The translations under genes were made by a program, and so were the position numbers. DNA of 64,000 nt, taken from Episyrphus balteatus (Eukaryota; Arthropoda; Insecta; Diptera; Syrphidae). This document shows positions 35,380 to 46,799 of this stretch, piece after piece. The stretch lies in contig NC_079136.1 of NCBI RefSeq assembly GCF_945859705.1, positions 114,449,028 to 114,513,027 on the forward strand, given 5' to 3'. How positions within the stretch are numbered: the first letter of the stretch is position 1; each line of letters begins with the position of its first letter. The notes under the pieces were generated by a model that saw nothing but the letters and a program-made list of their open reading frames with translations, did not search any database and was not told the DNA's origin.

Positions 35380-38300
35380 AGATGAAATTTTAACACCCTT
35401 TTAGTGCGTGCATGGTTTTGCTGGAGAATTTGTATTGAGTTGAATAAACATGGAAAATTGATAACGAAAAAATGGTACTTTCAAGGGTTAAAGTCCCTAT
35501 AATTTAATATAGAAAAACAAAATTTGTATAATTTAAAGGATATTTACAAAAAAAAGATTTTTTTTTAAATCTATTTTTCATTTCAATTAGCTAAGCATTT
35601 CCATTTTTTGAACTCAAAACACTTTATTTAAGCATCAATGGGTTTAACTCGCCATTAATTTTTTTTTGAATGCGCCTCATTAAATAATTTTTATAACTTC
35701 AATTTCTATTTCAAAAGAATTGAGATAAATCGTTTTTTTTAATCAATAAAAAAAAAAAAAAAAAACAAAGTACTAATTAATGTTCAATTTAGTAGCAGCA
35801 TCAGCCACGTGGGAATACTTCATAATGAATTGATAATAATTTCTGATGTTTTGTGTGTTTTTTTTTTCTTCTATTAATTAGATGTGTATATATGTATGTT
35901 TGATATTTTGTGAAGAGCTTTGAATGTTTACAAAGTTCTTTTTTTTTTTTGTTTAAATTATTACTCGCGCAATCAGTTTATTTTGGTCAAGTTTGATATA
36001 GATTGGATAAAAATTTCACATTTACAATATCAATTGGTTAATTATCATTCATGTTTTTTTTTTATTTAAATTTATTGCAAATATTTGATTTTATTTTCTT
36101 GCAAATGTGTTGATGTTGATTTTAATTATTGATTCAGTTTGAAATTTCTAAAAAAAAAATACAGTCAAGGATTGGAAACATTAAAAGTGGCTTTTTTTAA
36201 ACTATTTTTTTTTTTCGTTTTCATAAAGTTAGTAGGAAATGAGCCCTTGTTAACGGATTATGTGAATGATTTTAGGGTAATTTGTCATTAATTAGATATG
36301 GCTATTTTTTCAATTTTTGTTTTTGTTGTTTACTTTATGTAAGTAGGTAGGCGTTTTTCGAACTTCTCATTAAATTATTAAAAAAAGAAAAAAGAAAAAA
36401 ACTTGAGCTTAAATTCATTCACTGCCTTATAATCTTATGTTTGTTTATTGCTAATCAGTTAGCAAAAATTTAAATTTTGTCGCTGAAATAAACTAATATC
36501 CAATTTTATGTTAATGACGAGTTAGTTCTAAAAGCAAGTTCGTGCGACTCAGTCGCACATTTTTTTTATTGAAACCTGTTTACTTTTTTTTTTTTAGACG
36601 ACAAATACCTAGTAGTTTCGTATGAAAAACAAAATTCAAATCAAAACAAACATTACCTACATTAAGTTCGAAAAAGTGATTTTTCGTCTTATCGTCTTTT
36701 GGTCTGTTCATCTATGCGTCCATCTGTATATATAGCTAATTCCTAATGTTCCGGATGTATGAATTCGCTTTTAACTTGTTACAGATGATTTTTGCGTAGT
36801 TTCCAAGACCCGTTTTTTTTTTAATATTTCCTACTAGACGTAATTCTTCCATATAAACTTTTTCGAGTTATTGCAATTATACATATCTCAAAAACGCCTG
36901 CAAACGTTTTCGATTAAATTTCGGCAAAATGCCGCTTCCCTTTTTTTTTTTTTTTTACAAAAATTGACTTATGTTTTGTTTTTGATCTCGTTTACTTTGT
37001 GTCAAAAATTGAACCAAAAATGAATTCATTCGAAATTTAAATGCAGATTATCCAAAATTTTGAAAAAGTTTTGCATGGAAAAAAAATACATGTGCTTATT
37101 TAACGTAACCAAAACCTTTAACTTCCAATAAATATCTATATACCTGTATTTTATTATAATTATTAACTTTTTAAAAAAAACCCAATAGATCAAATATCGT
37201 TGTTTCCAATTATATACATAATAACCCCCATTTAAAGTTCTTTACATTGCCTTAAGTATACAAATCCAGTTATAATTGATGCACTCAAAGATACTTATCC
37301 AATCCTTTGACCCATTAAAACAATTTTTTTGTTCAGAAAGTTTAAATTTTTGAGTGTCTGGCATGAATATTAACTTCAACTTTGTTAATTATTTCCCCCC
37401 ATCATAACTAAAAATACACAAAAAAAACTTGATCCTTAAAAATTCAAAAAATTCTTCCCATTCAAGTGACACAATATTGAATTTCAAAATCCATTCAAAT
37501 CTCTAACAAAAAAAAAATTAAACGAAAAAAAAAAAACCAAGATATCAATTTTTAATGATGTTGTTTTTGACTTACGGTAATCTCTTCTCAATCATCTGAC
37601 TGACTTCTTAAGTTCTCCTCTCACTTTTACGAGAAGATAAATGATAATTTTACAAAATTAAAAATACAAAAAAATTTAAAAAAAAAAAAAAATCGTGTCT
37701 CTCGAAAAACCCTTGCCAGATTGCGATTTCTTTTTTTTTTTTGTCTTTCTATTTTACAATAATTACCCACTTGTTATTCATCGTCGAGGACAAATTTACC
37801 TCAATCATTTTTCGTTCGTTTTCATTTCGTTCATTTGGTCGCTCTTTTATCCTTTTGTATTATTCATCTCTCAATTTTACCAAAAAACTAGAAGAAGAAA
37901 TTCAAACAAAAACCAAAATAAAAAACCTAATTTCGCATTTTCGCTAGTATATAGAGTGCTGTAGTAGGTACTGTAGCTGTGGAGATATATTTTTATGTAT
38001 AGAGTTGCTCCGTTTACCGAGGATCTCTATTTCCACTTTACTCTTTGGATAATTAATTAAACCCTTTTCTCGTTTTTCATACTTTTGTCAACAATAGAGG
38101 CATAGAGGACGAAAATACCCCTCAAACAAACCCTCTTTCATGCTAACGTTACGTTGATGCTAACTACCACTACCACCATCGCAAACATATCGTCCTTAGT
38201 GACATAGAGCCTTCGTCGTCGTCGTTGTTCCCGTTTTCGTCGTCGTTCTCGTCCTTGTCATCGTCATCATCATCAGAATCGCATCTACTACTTTCGCCTT

Positions 38301-40219
38301 TATCAACCCAAAAAAAAAAAGAAAAAAGTAGCGTAATCCTTAGCCAAGCTCCATTGGCAATTTACACAGGAAGGTGCATGGGGTGCGAAAAAGGACGAAA
38401 AAAAAAAATTAAACGAAAGCAAGAAAGAAATCAAAATAAAGGATGCTAATTATGGCATTCGTCGAAAAGTGGGGACAAAAACAAAAAAAAATGGAAAAAC
38501 GAAAAAAAAATATGAACTGCGCTTTAAGGACATTTTGCAGCTTTCTTCCTTACCTCTGTTTTAATTTTTAACTAATTTAGTGGGTAAGTTTAAGTGCACT
38601 TTATAAATACATGGCCATTTGAGTTTGTTTCTTTTATTATTCCTTTGTTATTATTTCATTTCAAACTACCGTCCTTCATCGTTGCCATCCCCCGTCGAAT
38701 TGTGTGTAAAAATAAATAAAAAAAAAAACAGCCAGCAGAATTAAAAATAAAAAAAAACCATGCTTTTGGCAGTTGGTCTTTGTTTTCGTGTCCTTTTTGT
38801 GTCCTTATTCATTTTCAGCTTATTTCTTCTCTCTCTATAGTTTTAAATATAATTTTATATCTTAATTAAATCCAAGCAAACAGAAACATCAGAAGAAGAA
38901 ACAGAAGACGACGAAGAAGAAGAAGGACGCGTACGTCCTTCTCTCTCACAAACAGGAAGGTAATTATATAGGTACAGGAGCATTGTAATTAGTAGGCAAG
39001 GATATAATGTTGTTGGTAGTTTGTTGGCATAAAGCACAGATAAGCATAGAATCCCAGAATCAGTGGCACAGGTAGAGTTATATAGGTTTGGTATGAGAAA
39101 TTCAGAAATAGTATAGTGGAAGGTAGTTTAATAGGTGAAGCCTGCCTGTGCCTCTACACAAAGCTAGGAATTAAAGGCGAATGAAAAAAAAAGTATTTTT
39201 TTACGAGGCAATCACCAACAGAAACATAGGAGAGCACAAGGAATAGCATAAGCAGCAACAGCAGCAGTAGCAGACTTTTGTAATTAATTAAAATGAAAGA
39301 TGAATATAAAGACAAAAATAAAACCAAGATGTGAGGCGTTGCGAGGCGAGACGCGACGCAAAGAAGAAGCTGATAAAAAAAAAAAAAATCAAGCCTAAAG
39401 CAGAGGCCTGTTTGCCATGAAGGCTTATGGCCAAGGATTATCTCAAATGTATATTCAAAGTGGATAAAAGTCCCGAAAGGGTTTTTTCTTTATTTTATAT
39501 TTTTTATTTTAGTTGGGCTCCTTTTTTGTTTTAAATTTATGGAGGTATCGTTTTTGTGGTCACAGAGATTTTATTTTTTCCTATTTATTTATTTGCTTTG
39601 GTTTTGTTTTTTTGTACACACAGTGCTTTTATGTATAATAAGGATACACCTATACTGTATAAAGCGATCAAAGAATCCGGATTTGTATTTTGAGGCTTTT
39701 GATCACAGACAGAGATATTATATAGAAAAAGGAGTAAAATACTGTTTCGCATTCAAGATTTGGATATAAAAAGAACTTTATTTTTAAAGTCTGAAAATAT
39801 TTTCGACAAAATTGAAATCTACTTAAAGCGGAGAGTTGAATTTAAAATTTAATACAGGAATTTAAATTTTGAAAACAGAAAAGGGAGATTTTTTTATAGA
39901 TTGATAGCTTTTAATTTTATATTAAAAAATTTTGACATATTTTCTACCTAACCAAAAATTTTGCTTTAAAACATAGTAAAAAATAAAGGTGCACTCGGGC
40001 GTATGTGGAACAAAATAGTCAATTTTTAAATGCTCCACTTAAAATAAAGATAATTTTTAATATTTTTTATTATTTATTCTTTGTTATTGCACAGTAGATG
40101 TTAAGGGATTTTTTTTTGTAATTTGTTGTTTGTTATTTTTGTAATAATGAATAAATATTTGGATTGATATCATTTGTTATTATATATATTGCTCAACCTT
40201 ATTAAAAAAAATCACTGAA
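35380..40219. other. Intronic sequence between tRNA genes, no gene seen
   Basis: AT-rich. It includes the perfect palindrome GTGCGACTCAGTCGCAC at about 36541-36558 with related flanks to 9760-9800 (opposite orientation), and CGTCGT/CATCAT repeats at 38215-38280. The unique part 37560-39480 has no supportable frame. Confidence 0.45.
36541..36558. repeat. Perfect palindrome GTGCGACTCAGTCGCAC
   Basis: A 17-bp palindrome around a central C. Its flank GCAAGTTC precedes it, and the reverse complement GAACTTGC follows the related motif at about 9775-9795. It is probably the end of a dispersed element. Confidence 0.6.
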
Positions 40220-40292
40220 TGCCGAAACCCGGGATTGAACCGGGGACATTTAGATCTTCAGTCTAACGCTCTCCCAACTGAGCTATTTCGGC
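40220..40292 (-). tRNA. tRNA-Phe (GAA), second copy
   Basis: Identical over all 73 nt to the copy at 35307-35379 and in the same orientation, 4.9 kb away. Box A, box B, GAA anticodon and a T-rich terminator (minus strand) are all present. The five bases before the gene (CATCT) are also shared, but the wider flanks differ. The copies therefore either arose by old duplication with later sequence homogenisation or share a conserved initiation context. Confidence 0.97.
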
Positions 40293-41560
40293 AGATGGGG
40301 CTCTTTTTCTCCATTGAGGCTGGCATGGTTTTTTGGATCTACTGGATAAGTAAATTAAATTGTTTTTACAAAACAAAAGGGGTCAGTTAAGTTAAGTTGT
40401 TGTAAATTTAAATGGAAACGACAACAACATACATGGACAAAAATAGTTTCCTAAGGTTTTTTTTTTAAGGCTGTGTAAAGACATCCAACTGTCTACTGTT
40501 GCATCCAACATATTAAGACTTTTTCACGAATTAAATTAGTTTTATTTGAGCGACGTGAAATCCGATCATAACAATATAATTATCAACTTGAGTCGACACC
40601 TTATTGATTTCACAATTTTTTTACTTTTAACAAAAAACATTTCGGAATTTTGTCATTCCATGGATGGAATCCACCCAATCCACTTTCCCTCCACTTTTTA
40701 ATAATTGACAAAAAAAATCCCTCTTTTTGATATTTTGGTTCCTCTTTTTCCTCTTTTTTACATTTGATTAAAAAAATTGAAATTTTTTTTGAAAATCAAG
40801 GAAAATTTGACTTATACCACTTTAAACTATATAACTACTCAAATGGTAAAAACAAATATACATTACTGTTGTTTAGCGCTGATTTGATTTTTATAAGGTT
40901 ATTTTTGATAAATTTTGTGTCGTTTCTTGAAGAAATTATGCACAGGTAATGTTTTTATATTATTTTTATGTTAATACAATTTTAATTTTAAGATTTTGGT
41001 GTAAAAGGTTTGTGTTGCGGTTAGGGAAAAGCGCAAATGAGGTATTTCGTGTGACTGTCGTACCTAAATTATTCTATTTTCACATAATTTTGTTGGGGCC
41101 TCTTTTTTATCAAAATCCCTTTTTTTTTGGCCTCTTTTTGAAAATCTAGGTAGCCCTGCTTACAAGATGAAAGTGAAATTTGGCTCACTTTTTTAATGCA
41201 TTTGCTTTTTCTATTGCAAATTTAAATAAAATATTTTTTGCAAAACATGTAAAATGTTTCATACATGTATGTAATTATTTCCATCAAACATAAAATTTGT
41301 ATTGCAAATAAAAATATTTTGCTTTAAAAAAGTAATTGCAAAAAAAATATTTTCAGCATTAAAAAAAATCAATGTGTATTAAATAATTTTTTTTTAATAT
41401 TCTTCGAATTTCTTACAATTTTTTAACTTAATTTTGCATTTCCAGTTCAAAGTACTTTTATGTTTGTTAACTTGTAGATTTCAAGAGCTGACTCTATATA
41501 AATTAAAAAAAAAAAATTGTTGATGGTGGGGAAGAGGCTGACATTTAGGGCAAAATTTTG
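40293..41560. other. AT-rich sequence, no gene seen
   Basis: Contains GGCCTCTTTTT-type phrases at 41095-41135 and inverted-looking CCTCTTTTTC near 40740; a decayed element is possible but was not resolved. Confidence 0.35.
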
Positions 41561-41890
41561 TTAAATGAAAACATTTTTTTTTTGTTATTACACTTTTTTG
41601 AGAAAAATTAAAAAATGCAGTTTTGAATATTACGCCCGCAAAGTTTAATCAAAATCGTTACAGCCGTTTTGGGAGTAAATTTATTATTTTATTAATTGAA
41701 AAACTTGTATGGGAGGTACACTTCTTTTTAAGCGAGATAAAAAAAAACTTTCAGAATTCTATTAAAATAACCTGTACCAAATTTGTTTAGGCTGTAGAAA
41801 CGTGTACAGATGGACGAACAGAAGGACGAACGGAACTGTGAGACCCACTTTTTCGGACTTCTCCATCACCGTAATTTTGGTTTTGATTAA
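41561..41890. repeat. Diverged second copy of the 9.8-10.6 kb dispersed repeat
   Basis: CAAAATCGTTACAGCCGTTTT, then TTTAGGCTGTAG, a degenerated GACGAACAG array, and GAGACCCACTTTTTCGGAC with CACCGTAAT follow in the same order as at 10330-10605. Start uncertain. Confidence 0.55.
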
Positions 41891-42180
41891 AACCTCAAAA
41901 TTTTTTTTCGACACGAAATCAATACTTGCTCTATAACGCAATTAAAAACACAAAATTTTACCAAAAACAATACAGATATATGTATTATATCTAAAACTAA
42001 ACATTCTCATGACTTTAAACGTGTATAAGAACAGTTTCTGCAAACTCAATCAAAATTGATGAAGTCGTTTCCGAGAAATAGATGGGTTGGTACATTACAA
42101 AGAAAAAATATTATTACTCTAAGAACTAAATAAATAACTAAAATGCATTCAAATCGTCTTCTGAGGAACTCTTAAAACTA

Positions 42181-43662
42181 GTCCAGTGCATTTATAATTT
42201 GACCCAGCAGTTTGTACCACCCCCAAATTTTTTTTGCTCATTCGATAGAGCATTGGCTTAATATCATTACCCTGATTTTTCGCACTCGCGAAATTCACCT
42301 TTGGGCCGCCATCTTGGATTTTAGTTTTTGTTGAATATCTCGATTTTTATTTATCCTACATAAAAGTTGTGTATACAAGAAACGTAGGCAATTAAATTTC
42401 GCGTCTTTTATGCTAAGAACACTTTTTCGATATTCTGAATATTAAAAAAGTTACAAGCCAAAAATTAAAAAAAAAACGAAAAAAATGACAATTTTAAAGT
42501 TTTGAGGACTTTTTATCAAAATTATGAAAAAATGTTCCGAAAAAAGATTACTCTCTTTTATTAATACTTTTTTGTTAAAAAATACACCTTTTTTACGAAA
42601 TGAAGAGACTTAAATATAAAAAAAATTGCAGGTCCTGAATTTTCTCTTGTTACATAAAGCTATAAAATACTCACTAATCATTTAAAATTCAAGATTTGGT
42701 AAAAAAAAAATTTAAGAAAAAAGTAAGGATAAAAAAACACAAACAACAAAGAGCATTTTTAACAAAAAAAGTATTAATTACTTTTGTATTTATAGAGATA
42801 GAAAAAAAAGTTGTATATCAGAGTTGTAGAGAATTTTAAGGAGAATAATCTTTTCTCGGAACGTTTTTTTTCATAATTTTGACAAAAAGTCCTCAAAACT
42901 TTAAAATTGTATTTTTTTCGGTTTTTTTTTTACTTTTTTGGCTTGTAACTTTTTTAATATTTAGAATATCGAAAAAGTGTTCTTAACATAAAAGACGCGA
43001 AATTTAATTGCCTACGTTTCTTGTATACACAACTTTTATGTAGGATAAATAGAAATCGAGATATTCAACAAAAACTAAAATCCAAGATGGCGGCCCAAAG
43101 GTGAATTTCGCGAGTGCGAAAAATCAGGGTAATGATATTCAACCAATGCTCTATCGAATGAGCAAAAAAAATTTGGGGGTGGTACAAACTGCTGGGTCGT
43201 CCATTTATGAGGCGCTCAGCGCCAAAACGGCCTAACCCACAAAATTTCGTTTTGAGAAAAACGAGTTTAAAGAAAATCATATTTTCAGGGTTTCTTTTTT
43301 GTTGGCTTGTAAAAGTTATAAAAAAAATATTATTCAATACTTAGTTTGTAATTTTTTTTAGTTAGGAGTGTTGGCTACACTTTTGGGCTAAGGTCTGATA
43401 TTTTTTTTATTCCGAAACTACATTTGCTATAAATGATTTAGGCAATTTTGTCGCCGAAGCCAAAATGGCGTCCACTAGAGTGACAAAAGTTTTTGGCTCT
43501 AATTTTTAACTCTATTTAATGTAATTTAATGGGGATGTATTTTTATATTATAAATTGTTTTATTGCGGTTCGATCTGTGTACTCAGTTTGATTTTTTTGA
43601 AAATGTGGGTTAGGCCGTTTTAGTTCTGAGCTCCTCATATGAACATCATAAATGCACTGGAC
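42181..43662. mobile_element. TIR element (GTCCAGTGCATTTAT) carrying a nested foldback
   Basis: Outer inverted ends GTCCAGTGCATTTAT (42181) and ATAAATGCACTGGAC (to 43662) are flanked by TA (42179-42180, 43663-43664); AAACT on each side is an alternative reading. Beyond the nested insertion, the outer arms pair again: GAGGCGCTCAGCGCC...AAACGGCCTAACCCACA near 43207-43245 against TGTGGGTTAGGCCGTTTTAG...CTGAGCTCCTC near 43603-43637. No coding frame. Confidence 0.7.
42196..43200. mobile_element. Nested foldback with long inverted arms
   Basis: Begins near GACCCAGCAGTTTGTACC and ends GGTACAAACTGCTGGGTC. The arms (about 42200-42545 and 42855-43198) are nearly complementary throughout and include CATTCGATAGAGCATTGG and GGGCCGCCATCTTGGATTTT. 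CATTTAT lies on both sides (about 42189-42195 and 43201-43207), consistent with a 7-bp duplication of the outer element's sequence. A diverged relative is at 16900-18150. Confidence 0.75.
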
Positions 43663-43782
43663 TAAACTTGTTTATTTATGTATTTTGATATTTTTTGTTT
43701 ACCTAATTTTTTTCACAAAACAAGAATCGACCCTCATGTCCCTTGCTTTTGTATAAGTTCTTTGGCACTAAATTTTTCATCT

Positions 43783-43855
43783 GCCGAAATAGCTCAGTTG
43801 GGAGAGCGTTAGACTGAAGATCTAAATGTCCCCGGTTCAATCCCGGGTTTCGGCA
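43783..43855 (+). tRNA. tRNA-Phe (GAA), third copy, inverted
   Basis: Identical to the other two copies but on the plus strand, co-directional with kuz and about 1.1 kb before its first visible exon. It is followed after TTGGTCGTTA by a long T run, a strong Pol III terminator. It starts 120 bp after a nested foldback element ends. CATCT again precedes the gene. Confidence 0.97.
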
Positions 43856-44918
43856 TTGGTCGTTATTTTTTTTTTATTTTTATTTTATTTATTAGTTTTT
43901 TTTTTCAAATCTCAGTTACTAATTTTATTATGTTTCAGACACAAGAGTGCTCACTGATAATAAGGTTGAAATTAAAAATACTAAATTATTGGTAAATTTT
44001 TGGTTAAATCGATTGTTTTGGGTTCAAATTGTTAAAAATGTACTTAATATCTTCTTCTTCTTCCTTGTACTTAATATTCTGCATTTAAAAGCGTAAAAAA
44101 AGCCATCAGTTTAAATGATACTTGTTTTTATTTTCTTTTAATAATTTTGTTTCAAAGCCCTTTAATTTTTATATTAATTTAATAATCAAATACAAAATAT
44201 ACTAATATGAATTTAAATGTACATATATTTTATTTGTTTTTTTATGTTGAACTTTATAATTATAAAATAGTTTAGAAAAATGGTTCATCTTTTTTAATAA
44301 TATTTTATTTACCCTGAATTAAGACCTCGAAATATATAGGACAAAAATAAATAAATATTCTAAAATAAAAAGATGCGTTTTAATTTAAACTGAACTTAAA
44401 TGAAGCAAAACAAATAAGGTAAAAAATAAAATGAATTTAAATGCCTCATGAAACATTTTGTTGAATGAAAGACAGATTTTCTTCGGAATTACATTTAATA
44501 CCAATGAAAATAAATGTTTATCTGTTTATTTATATTGTTATTTTATGGTGGATTATTTATTTAAATCATAAAAAAACAATATTAAAATCCTGGTATTCCT
44601 GCTAATAGTGTTCTTTTTACATCCGAATCCCTTTAAACTATTTCTACATCTACATACTTTCCTTCCCGATAGTATTTTGTCTAAACATATTCTGTGTTAT
44701 TCCTGCCATTTATACATTCGCACTATCAGGCCCAGACAATCTTAATAGTTTTCATAGTAAAAGGAAAACTATTCGATCTTATTTATATTATCATCTATCA
44801 ATTTTAAAACAAAATATTTAAAAAAAAAAATTTACTTTCTTTCTTTTTCTATAAACCAAATTCATAGATTTTTAGCCCATACTTAAAATTGTTATTTTTT
44901 TTTTTTTTCTAATTTCAG
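43856..44918. other. AT-rich intron before the first kuz exon
   Basis: Very AT-rich, ending in the T-rich pyrimidine tract and acceptor of the kuz exon. No other feature supported. Confidence 0.6.
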
Positions 44919-45115
44919 GATACGAACGCCTCAATGAATACATATCCCATTATGAAACCCTTAGCTATGATCAAGAGCACACAAAAGCTAGTCACAGTAG
45001 GGCTAAACGATCAGTGACCAAAGATCATCTTGTTAATTTAAAATTTTCAGCACATGGAAAAAATTTCCATCTTAGATTAAAACGTGATTTAAATACATTT
45101 AGTGATAAGTTAGAG
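44919..45115 (+). CDS. kuz: kuzbanian/ADAM10 internal exon, start of prodomain
   Basis: Internal coding exon of an ADAM10-type transmembrane metalloprotease, the sheddase that cleaves Notch and other surface proteins. The exon follows a T-rich tract and an AATTTCAG acceptor. It starts with the last two bases of a split codon (phase 1) and ends after a whole codon before GTAAGT (phase 0). The 65 complete codons begin YERLNEYISHYETLSYD and continue through SVTKDHLVNLKF and HLRLKRDLNTFSDKLE. I recognise this as the N-terminus of the mature-secretion prodomain of fly Kuzbanian (M12B propeptide family). An RAKR motif at exon residues 27-30 resembles a proprotein-convertase site; whether it is cut is unknown. 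The signal-peptide exon is not seen and probably lies left of the window. The zinc-binding catalytic, disintegrin and membrane segments are also outside. The family call is from recognition, not a search. Confidence 0.88.
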
Positions 45116-45190
45116 GTAAGTTTTTATAATATTTATTTAAACTTTAAAATATTCTTATTTTTTATTTTTCTTTTAAAAAAAAAAAAAAAG
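45116..45190 (+). other. kuz: short kuz intron, in-frame, with A-rich acceptor
   Basis: This 75-bp phase-0 intron starts GTAAGTTTTT. It ends with a T-rich stretch, then about 15 A residues, then AG. No stop codon occurs in the kuz frame. Boundaries were chosen because both flanking frames then read as uninterrupted ADAM10 prodomain. Confidence 0.75.
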
Positions 45191-45452
45191 ATACATAGTT
45201 CAACAAATGAGCCCATCGATGTGTCAACATCACACATATATGCGGGCGATGTGATAGGTGAACGTAAGAGTTTTGTATTTGGCTCAATATTGGATGGAAT
45301 ATTTGAGGGTAAAATTATAACGGAACGTGATGCATACTATGTGGAGAATGCAAAGCATTATTTCCCAAATCATACGTACAAAACGGATGGATTTCATTCG
45401 ATTATCTATAATGAAAAGCATGTGGATGATCCTTATAAGGATGTTAGAGAAG
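45191..45452 (+). CDS. kuz: kuzbanian/ADAM10 internal exon, prodomain continuation
   Basis: Second kuz coding exon, 75 bp after the previous one. It opens in phase 0 with IHSSTNEPIDVSTSHIY and runs through GDVIGERKSFVFGSILDG, FEGKIITERDAYYVENAKHY and FHSIIYNEKHVDDPYKDV. It ends in phase 1 at GAAG/GTAAGT. The IYxGxxxGE...S.V.GSI..G.F.G.I segment followed by Y.VE.A..YF is the characteristic M12B prodomain core of ADAM10 proteins. The acceptor is odd: the AG is preceded by about 15 adenines, with the pyrimidine tract further upstream. The 75-bp intron is a multiple of three with no in-frame stop, so a retained intron would add 25 residues without breaking the frame. The next exon is not found in the following 18.5 kb, so a long intron follows. 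Confidence 0.88.
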
Positions 45453-45583
45453 GTAAGTGCAAATATAGGTACATTATATAAATTTATTTTTATTTTTTTA
45501 TTTGCTTATTCTTGCTTATAAACAAATTTTCTTCGTACATAGCGAGAAAAGAATTTAGCAAAGAATATTTTTCGTGTGATATA

Positions 45584-46795
45584 CAGGGTGATTTCAGTTT
45601 TATTTCCTAAATAACTTAAGGGGGAATCAGGTTGAGCAAATTCTAGGAATAAGAAAGAAGAAAAAACCAAACTACGACTACTTAAAGGTGTAGAAGAAAA
45701 ACTATCAAGAAAAAAGTTGTAGAACTAAACAGGCTTTGTCGACACGGCTTGATGTTGAACTCTTTGTTAGTTCCTCTTTCGAAATAATCAATTTTTCCAA
45801 TTTTGTAAAAAAAATATCAAGATGATCAAGATTTCTTTAAAATCGGCACAATTTTCATATTTTTCGGCTTCATGAAAAGAAAATCAATAAATTTGTTAAA
45901 AACAAAAATGTTCTCGACTATTTTCTTGGATTAGCGCACAATTGTCACATTATGGCATTTTGTGATCGAAAATTACTCTTTCAATGCTGAATAAATTCCT
46001 GGACTTTGTTCGTTTTGTTCAAAGAAATTGGCTTCAAAATGTCCGATCGTTGGTATAAGCCGTTTTTAATATATATTAGTCGATATATCATTTGCGCCAA
46101 AAATTAAGCATGTACAAACTACTGTTTTTAGGAAAAGTTCCAAATTTGATGACTTTTGTTAGATTATTAATTTTAAGTATAAAATCATTGTCTTTCATAG
46201 TAAAAGCGCCTAAAAGTATGTGTTGTCATTTTGTTTTGATAAGAAGAGGATGGGAAGTAGTGTCATTATGGGGTAGAAAATGTGTAAAAAAAGAGTTTGG
46301 AGAAGGAGAAAAGAAATTTAAGTTTTCAGGGTCGCGAATTAATTGCCTGGCACTTGAGTTAACTCACTAGATTATGGGATATTTCTACACCGAAATCTAA
46401 CCGCAAAATATAAATCATGCCTGAGTAGGTACTAAAAATCATAAAAAAGATACAATTTTTCAGAATTGTGGATAGCAGGCGGACTAAACATTCACCACAT
46501 CAAGGGTTACTGCCTTAAATCTTCTTAACTAAAAAAAAAACATACTTTCAGGCGGATTTTAATCTGAAAATTTAAATTGTGTAAAAAATCTTTGTAGTAC
46601 ATTTTTACTCATTTTGTATTTAAATATCCTAGTTTGTGCCCTTTTTTGAAAATTTCCAGTAAATGCTCATTTGTGAAATAGTGATCCTCTTGTATTCTTT
46701 AGCTTACCTATAGATATAATCTATAAAATGTTTCTCTCAACTAGACTACCTGCGAACCTCTACCATCTATACCTACAATAACTGAAATCACCCTG
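45584..46795. mobile_element. CAGGGTGATTTCAGTT TIR element in kuz intron
   Basis: CAGGGTGATTTCAGTT (45584) and AACTGAAATCACCCTG (46780-46795) are perfect inverted ends. A TA precedes the left end, while TT follows the right end, so a TA duplication may have mutated. The frame at 46092-46370 shows no transposase motif. It starts 131 bp after the kuz exon. Confidence 0.7.
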
Positions 46796-46799
46796 TTTT

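Noticed and set aside
35280..35400. CRISPR array or bacterial operon signals from spaced repeats
   Set aside because: The repeated units are tRNA-Phe genes in a eukaryotic intron; nothing prokaryotic is present in the window.
45014..45481. Single continuous 155-codon gene model
   Set aside because: It is two kuz exons plus a readable intron and intron read-through; good donors and the break in family-like sequence mark the intron.
46092..46370. Possible transposase frame in the CAGGGTG element
   Set aside because: No catalytic or helix-turn-helix pattern visible and only 92 codons.
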